Below, piece by piece: positions 5,540-7,449 of a stretch of 7,449 nucleotides of DNA. Both the position numbers and the translations under genes were made by a program. This DNA comes from Thermofontimicrobium_A sp034505795 (lineage in GTDB: Bacteria; Zhuqueibacterota; Zhuqueibacteria; Thermofontimicrobiales; Thermofontimicrobiaceae): positions 1 to 7,449 of the forward strand of contig JAPDQM010000157.1 of assembly GCA_034505795.1 (NCBI GenBank), read 5' to 3'. The notes under the pieces are model-generated. The model was not told where the DNA came from. It worked only from the letters and a program-made list of their open reading frames with translations, and ran no database searches. Position 1 is the first letter of the stretch; every line of letters begins with the position of its first letter.

Positions 5540-7449
5540 ATGAAAAAGTATTTGTTACTCGTGTTCACTGCAATTTTTCTGTTGCAGTTATTCTCGGCTG
5601 AGCCTGCCTCAGCCGTGGGGGTGCTGTTCTGCCGGCGCATCGGCTGGGATGTGGAATACAATAAAATGAACATCAAAGCCGTAGCTACGACCATCGATAT
5701 TCAGGGCCAGATTGCGACCACGCATACGGATCAAAAATTTTTCAACGACAGCGGCATCACGGTCGAAGCTATCTTCGTGTTCCCGCTGCCCGAGGGCGCT
5801 ACCATTTCGGAGCTGGTTTACTGGTTCAATGGCCGACGCTATGTGGCTTCGATTCGGGAGCGCCAGGAAGCCGTGAAGGACTATAATAACCGCATCCGCC
5901 AATATCTTGATCCTGCTCTGCTCGAATATCTGGGCAACAATCTATTCCGCCTGAGCATTGCGCCCATCAATCCCAACAGTGAGGTTCGATTTGAAATCAC
6001 CTACGTCGAACTATTGGGCTATGATTTTGGCAAGGTAAGTTACACCTTCTTACTAAATACCCTTGGCCTGTCGCCGAAGCCATTGGAGACCGTGACGCTC
6101 TCCGCCGATATTCAATCGGCGAAACCGTTTAAGTACTTGAAATCGCCGACCCATCAAAATTCCACCGCCACTAAAATCACCAAAATTTCCGAGCAACACT
6201 ACCAGATCATGTTTGGTGATGAGAATTTCTATCCGGATCGAGATTTCAAGCTGGAGTTTGAAACCGTCCGGGAAAATGTCGATTTCAACGTGTTGACCTA
6301 TACGCCGATTCCAGCCGATTCGTTCGGCACGGATAGCTTCTATGCGTTGTGGATTACCCCGCCCGATTCTTTTGGCAATCTGGAACCGATTCCGAAAGAT
6401 ATTGTGTTTACGGCTGATGTGTCTTCCAGCATGGAGGGGCTGCGTCTGCAGCAACTGAAGCAGGCCTTGAATCAGTTTATCGATTTGTTATCGCCGCAAG
6501 ATCGCTTCAACATCATTACCTTTGGCACACATGTCACTCAATTTCAGCCAGATCTGGTGCCAGCGACAGTGGACAATATCACGGCGGCACACTATTTTGT
6601 CTATCAGATGTACGCCCTGGGATTGACCAACATCGAGGGTGCCTTGCGTGCTTCATTAAATCAATCCTTTGGCGATCAGACTTCGAATAATCTGATTTTT
6701 CTCACCGATGGTCTGCCAACCTGGGGCGAGACTCGGATCGATGTGCTGATTGATTCTACTCGAGCGATCAACAAACAGGATACCCGAATCTTTACGTTTG
6801 GTATCGGCGAAACCATCAGCAAGCCGTTGCTCATTCAATTGGCCCGGGAAAACCACGGTTATCCCGTATTCATTGCTGCGGATGATAGTATTGCCATGAT
6901 CGTCACCAATCATTTCCAGCGCATTTCGCAACCCGTGCTTTCCAAAATTGCCATCGATTTCGGTGGCTTGAACCAATGGGATCGCTACCCCAAAACCATT
7001 CCCGATCTCTTCTGGGGCAGTCAGGCGCTACTATTAGGATTATATTCCAATAGCGGTACGTTCACGGTAAAAGTAAATGCCAAAACATTTACCGATACGA
7101 TCCAGATCAAACAAGCGGTGAATTTCTCCGGCCTGCCAGGCGGTCATCGGGCAGTGCCCCGGCTCTGGGCTGCAGCGAAAATCAACTTTCTGCTAGAGCA
7201 GATTGAGATCTATGGGGAACAGAAAGAACTGGTGAACCAGATTATCGATCTCAGTATCCGCTTCGGCATTCTGACGCCATACACCGCGTTCTACTCCGAT
7301 CCCAAGCCGCCTACCAAAGTGGCCGAACCAGATCCGGTAACAACGCCAAAGCAGTTTGCACTGCACCAGAACTACCCCAATCCGTTCAATCCGACCACCA
7401 CGATTCGCTACGAATTGCCCATCGGCAAGGAAAAATATTTTGTTACGCT
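5540..7449 (+). CDS. VIT and VWA domain protein with T9SS type A sorting domain (3' end outside window)
   Basis: The frame is open from the ATG at 5540 to the window edge (636 full codons, no stop). Residues 1-25 are a signal peptide (MKKYLLLV..., cut after AEPASA). Residues ~40-165 form a VIT domain (TIDIQGQIATTHTDQKFFN, FVFPLPEGA, then EVRFEITYVELL). The VWA domain at ~285-460 has a complete metal site: DVSSS at 293-297, Thr363 in LTNIEGAL, and TDG at 389-391. DLSIRFGILTPYTAFYSD near 570-590 is the conserved tail segment of VIT-VWA proteins. A sorting domain starts at HQNYPNPFNPTTTIRYELP (Asn at 611) and is cut by the window. The family is related in layout to inter-alpha-trypsin inhibitor heavy chains. 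Here it should be exported by Sec, then T9SS, and displayed on or released from the surface as a divalent-cation-dependent binding protein. It is a paralogue of the gene at 1-1977 but clearly diverged. The ligand is unknown. Confidence 0.92.
   Translation, partial: MKKYLLLVFTAIFLLQLFSAEPASAVGVLFCRRIGWDVEYNKMNIKAVATTIDIQGQIATTHTDQKFFNDSGITVEAIFVFPLPEGATISELVYWFNGRRYVASIRERQEAVKDYNNRIRQYLDPALLEYLGNNLFRLSIAPINPNSEVRFEITYVELLGYDFGKVSYTFLLNTLGLSPKPLETVTLSADIQSAKPFKYLKSPTHQNSTATKITKISEQHYQIMFGDENFYPDRDFKLEFETVRENVDFNVLTYTPIPADSFGTDSFYALWITPPDSFGNLEPIPKDIVFTADVSSSMEGLRLQQLKQALNQFIDLLSPQDRFNIITFGTHVTQFQPDLVPATVDNITAAHYFVYQMYALGLTNIEGALRASLNQSFGDQTSNNLIFLTDGLPTWGETRIDVLIDSTRAINKQDTRIFTFGIGETISKPLLIQLARENHGYPVFIAADDSIAMIVTNHFQRISQPVLSKIAIDFGGLNQWDRYPKTIPDLFWGSQALLLGLYSNSGTFTVKVNAKTFTDTIQIKQAVNFSGLPGGHRAVPRLWAAAKINFLLEQIEIYGEQKELVNQIIDLSIRFGILTPYTAFYSDPKPPTKVAEPDPVTTPKQFALHQNYPNPFNPTTTIRYELPIGKEKYFVT

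Noticed and set aside
5609..6976. Three minus-strand open frames (5609-5902, 6053-6454, 6656-6976)
   Set aside because: All are antisense to the VIT-VWA gene starting at 5540, whose + strand translation matches known domains throughout. The minus-strand translations are Arg/His-rich and look like nothing known.

Overview
The window looks like a piece of a chromosome from a Gram-negative bacterium of the Fibrobacterota-Chlorobiota-Bacteroidota (FCB) group, most likely a Calditrichota-, Ignavibacteriota- or KSB1-type lineage, and quite possibly from a metagenome assembly. The main reason is that all four reading units end, or are ending at the window edge, in a type IX secretion system (T9SS) type A sorting domain. 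Each has the motif NYPNPFN-(S/P)-(S/T)-T or a close variant, followed by a short beta-sandwich with a (P/S)SG(V/I)Y motif. The lineage call is an inference from this style of sorting domain, not from a marker gene.

Layout, all on the + strand and tightly packed. (1) Positions 1-1977: the 3' part of a gene for a VIT + von Willebrand factor A (VWA) protein with a sorting domain; its start lies before the window. (2) Positions 1978-2043: a 66-base gap holding a perfect 14-bp hairpin and a ribosome binding site. (3) Positions 2044-3879: a secreted protein with seven tandem ~55-residue repeats (probably a seven-bladed beta-propeller), a fibronectin-III-like domain and a sorting domain. (4) Positions 3889-5511: a second secreted, propeller-like protein with a sorting domain, split by one in-frame TAG codon at 4642-4644 into an N-terminal part (signal peptide) and a C-terminal part (sorting domain). 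(5) Positions 5540 to the end: a second VIT + VWA protein with a signal peptide, cut by the window edge inside its sorting domain.

The gaps after genes 2 and 3 are 9 and 28 bases, so genes 2-5 could be one transcription unit; the hairpin after gene 1 may separate it or lower readthrough. No stretch over 300 bases lacks a gene. No RNA gene, insertion sequence, CRISPR array or convincing promoter was seen.

How the genes may work together is inference. Two paralogous VIT-VWA proteins, the type of module that binds protein ligands through a divalent metal site, flank two repeat-built propeller-like proteins. All carry export signals for the same T9SS route, so the set could form a surface-anchored or released adhesive assembly. 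No enzyme active site is recognisable in any of them.
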